Part shown: piece by piece, positions 5,273 through 5,868 of the stretch
How the letters are laid out: each line of letters opens with the position of its first letter
Position numbering within the stretch: the first letter of the stretch is position 1
Source: Dechloromonas sp.
GTDB lineage: Bacteria > Pseudomonadota > Gammaproteobacteria > Burkholderiales > Rhodocyclaceae
Direction of reading: 5' to 3'
Length of the DNA stretch: 5,868 nucleotides
Assembly: GCA_017302355.1 (NCBI GenBank)
Contig: JAFLDQ010000193.1
Location: forward strand, 1 to 5,868
Made by a program: the position numbers and the translations under genes
Notes under the pieces: generated by a model
Databases searched by the model: none
Seen by the model: only the letters and a program-made list of their open reading frames with translations
What the model was told of the DNA's origin: nothing

Positions 5273-5868
5273 TCATCCGTAAGTGACGCAATCCCGGCGC
5301 TGCGGAAGATCGAGGTGCGGGATGGCGTTGAAGCTCGCCAGATGGCAGGTCTCGGCGTTGAAGAAGTACTGGCAGATACCCGTATTCCTGATCTGCATGT
5401 TCAGCTCGATCGCGGTGCTCGCGGGTGCCTGCATGACCTGCTGGGCGAAGGCGCCCATCGGCCCGCCGGAACTGACGACCAGAACCCGCTTGCCGCCGCG
5501 GCCCTGGATGTTCAGGCGGGCGGCCGACACGCGTTGCTGGAACTCTTCCCAAGTTTCGGGAAGCGGACCATCGATGGCGTCTTCCGACCACAGCCGCAGA
5601 ACCTGCTTCAGTCCCTTGTAGAAATCGTGCCTGCCGCCGCCGGCCAGGGCCTTCAACTCCCTCCGGTCGTCACCGAGAGCGCCGTAGAGCGCATGGAAGT
5701 CGTACTCGTTGAGCCCGGGATCCTCATCGTAACTTGCGGCACTTCCCAGGCCGCGAAAGATGGCGTCGGCGGTCTGCCGATGGCGCCGCAGCGAACCGGT
5801 CACCACGCGATCGAACGCGATTCCCCGTTCGCCGAAATACTCGCCCAGCCAGACCCCCTGACGCTCGC
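5273..5868 (-). CDS. Histidine-phosphatase-superfamily protein, partial, lacking second catalytic His
   Basis: This gene enters from the right edge. 197 residues up to the TGA (5275-5273) are visible and the N terminus, with the expected RHG motif, lies outside. The visible part begins ERQGVWLGEYFGERG, then VVTGSLRRHRQTAD, matching the 'LSxxGxxQ...SxLxRxxQTA' region of phosphoglycerate-mutase/PhoE-like phosphatases. The acidic motif is PLPETWEEFQQRV. The segment that should read VSHGG is VLVVSSGGPMGAF, so Ser replaces the second catalytic His (bases AGTTCC around 5473-5478). A GTG at 5806 is internal, not the start. It is first in the visible leftward cluster, and its TGA overlaps a possible kinase ATG (5276), indicating co-expression. 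It may remove phosphate from a pathway intermediate, or be a degenerate, non-hydrolytic member. The superfamily is clear; catalytic competence is uncertain. Confidence 0.85.
   Translation of the reverse strand, partial: ERQGVWLGEYFGERGIAFDRVVTGSLRRHRQTADAIFRGLGSAASYDEDPGLNEYDFHALYGALGDDRRELKALAGGGRHDFYKGLKQVLRLWSEDAIDGPLPETWEEFQQRVSAARLNIQGRGGKRVLVVSSGGPMGAFAQQVMQAPASTAIELNMQIRNTGICQYFFNAETCHLASFNAIPHLDLPQRRDCVTYG

Noticed and set aside
4077..5282. Long plus-strand open frame (401 codons) opposite the kinase
   Set aside because: It is antisense to a gene with intact kinase motifs, and the composition is shadow-like with no family features.
5250..5591. Upstream extension of the kinase frame to 5591
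   Set aside because: It overlaps the phosphatase-fold gene in another frame. The added residues are Arg/Gly-rich and unlike a kinase N terminus, and good starts exist at 5249 or 5276.
5804..5806. GTG as start of the histidine-phosphatase gene
   Set aside because: The frame stays open to the window edge, and residues upstream (QGVWLGEYFGERG) match the family, so the real start lies outside.

Overview
This looks like a chromosomal piece from a GC-rich proteobacterium. High GC by eye, strong third-position G/C, Shine-Dalgarno sites of the GGAG/AAGGA type and the protein families together suggest a beta- or gammaproteobacterium that degrades lipids, hydrocarbons or related organic acids. The lineage is an inference; there is no rRNA or marker gene here. 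I saw no tRNA, rRNA, CRISPR array or complete mobile element.

Left part (1-1888, + strand). The window opens with the last 18 codons of an unidentified gene. An N-terminally truncated short-chain dehydrogenase (SDR) remnant follows. It keeps the YxxxK active-site helix and the C-terminal half but has lost the whole Rossmann nucleotide-binding half, and its upstream sequence does not look like an SDR. This may be an old insertion or deletion junction. A gene-free stretch of about 280 bases then leads to an intact HSL-type (family IV) alpha/beta hydrolase with a probable N-terminal membrane anchor and a TTG start. SDR plus HSL-type esterase pairs occur in ketone/ester-processing clusters such as the mycobacterial mymA region, so the hydrolase may be the survivor of a similar set.

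Middle (1889-2084). A convergent junction of about 196 bases contains a perfect 8-bp inverted repeat, the only terminator-like structure here, and it has no T tract.

Right part (2085-5868, - strand). Four tightly packed genes are read from right to left: a histidine-phosphatase-fold protein (5' end outside the window), an aminoglycoside-phosphotransferase-like (APH) kinase, a complete SDR, and an ACAD10/ACAD11-type acyl-CoA dehydrogenase. The kinase and dehydrogenase are the two activities fused in animal ACAD10/11 and separate as LvaA and LvaC in the Pseudomonas putida levulinate pathway. There a 4-hydroxyacyl-CoA is phosphorylated, and the phosphate is then eliminated to give an enoyl-CoA that enters beta-oxidation. 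The SDR fits as the ketone/alcohol oxidoreductase next to that step (LvaD-like). The most economical reading is an operon for catabolism of 4-hydroxy (or 4-oxo) acyl-CoAs. No CoA ligase and no LvaB-like small subunit lie in the window. The phosphatase-like protein has Ser where the second catalytic His of its superfamily normally lies, which makes its role the main open question.
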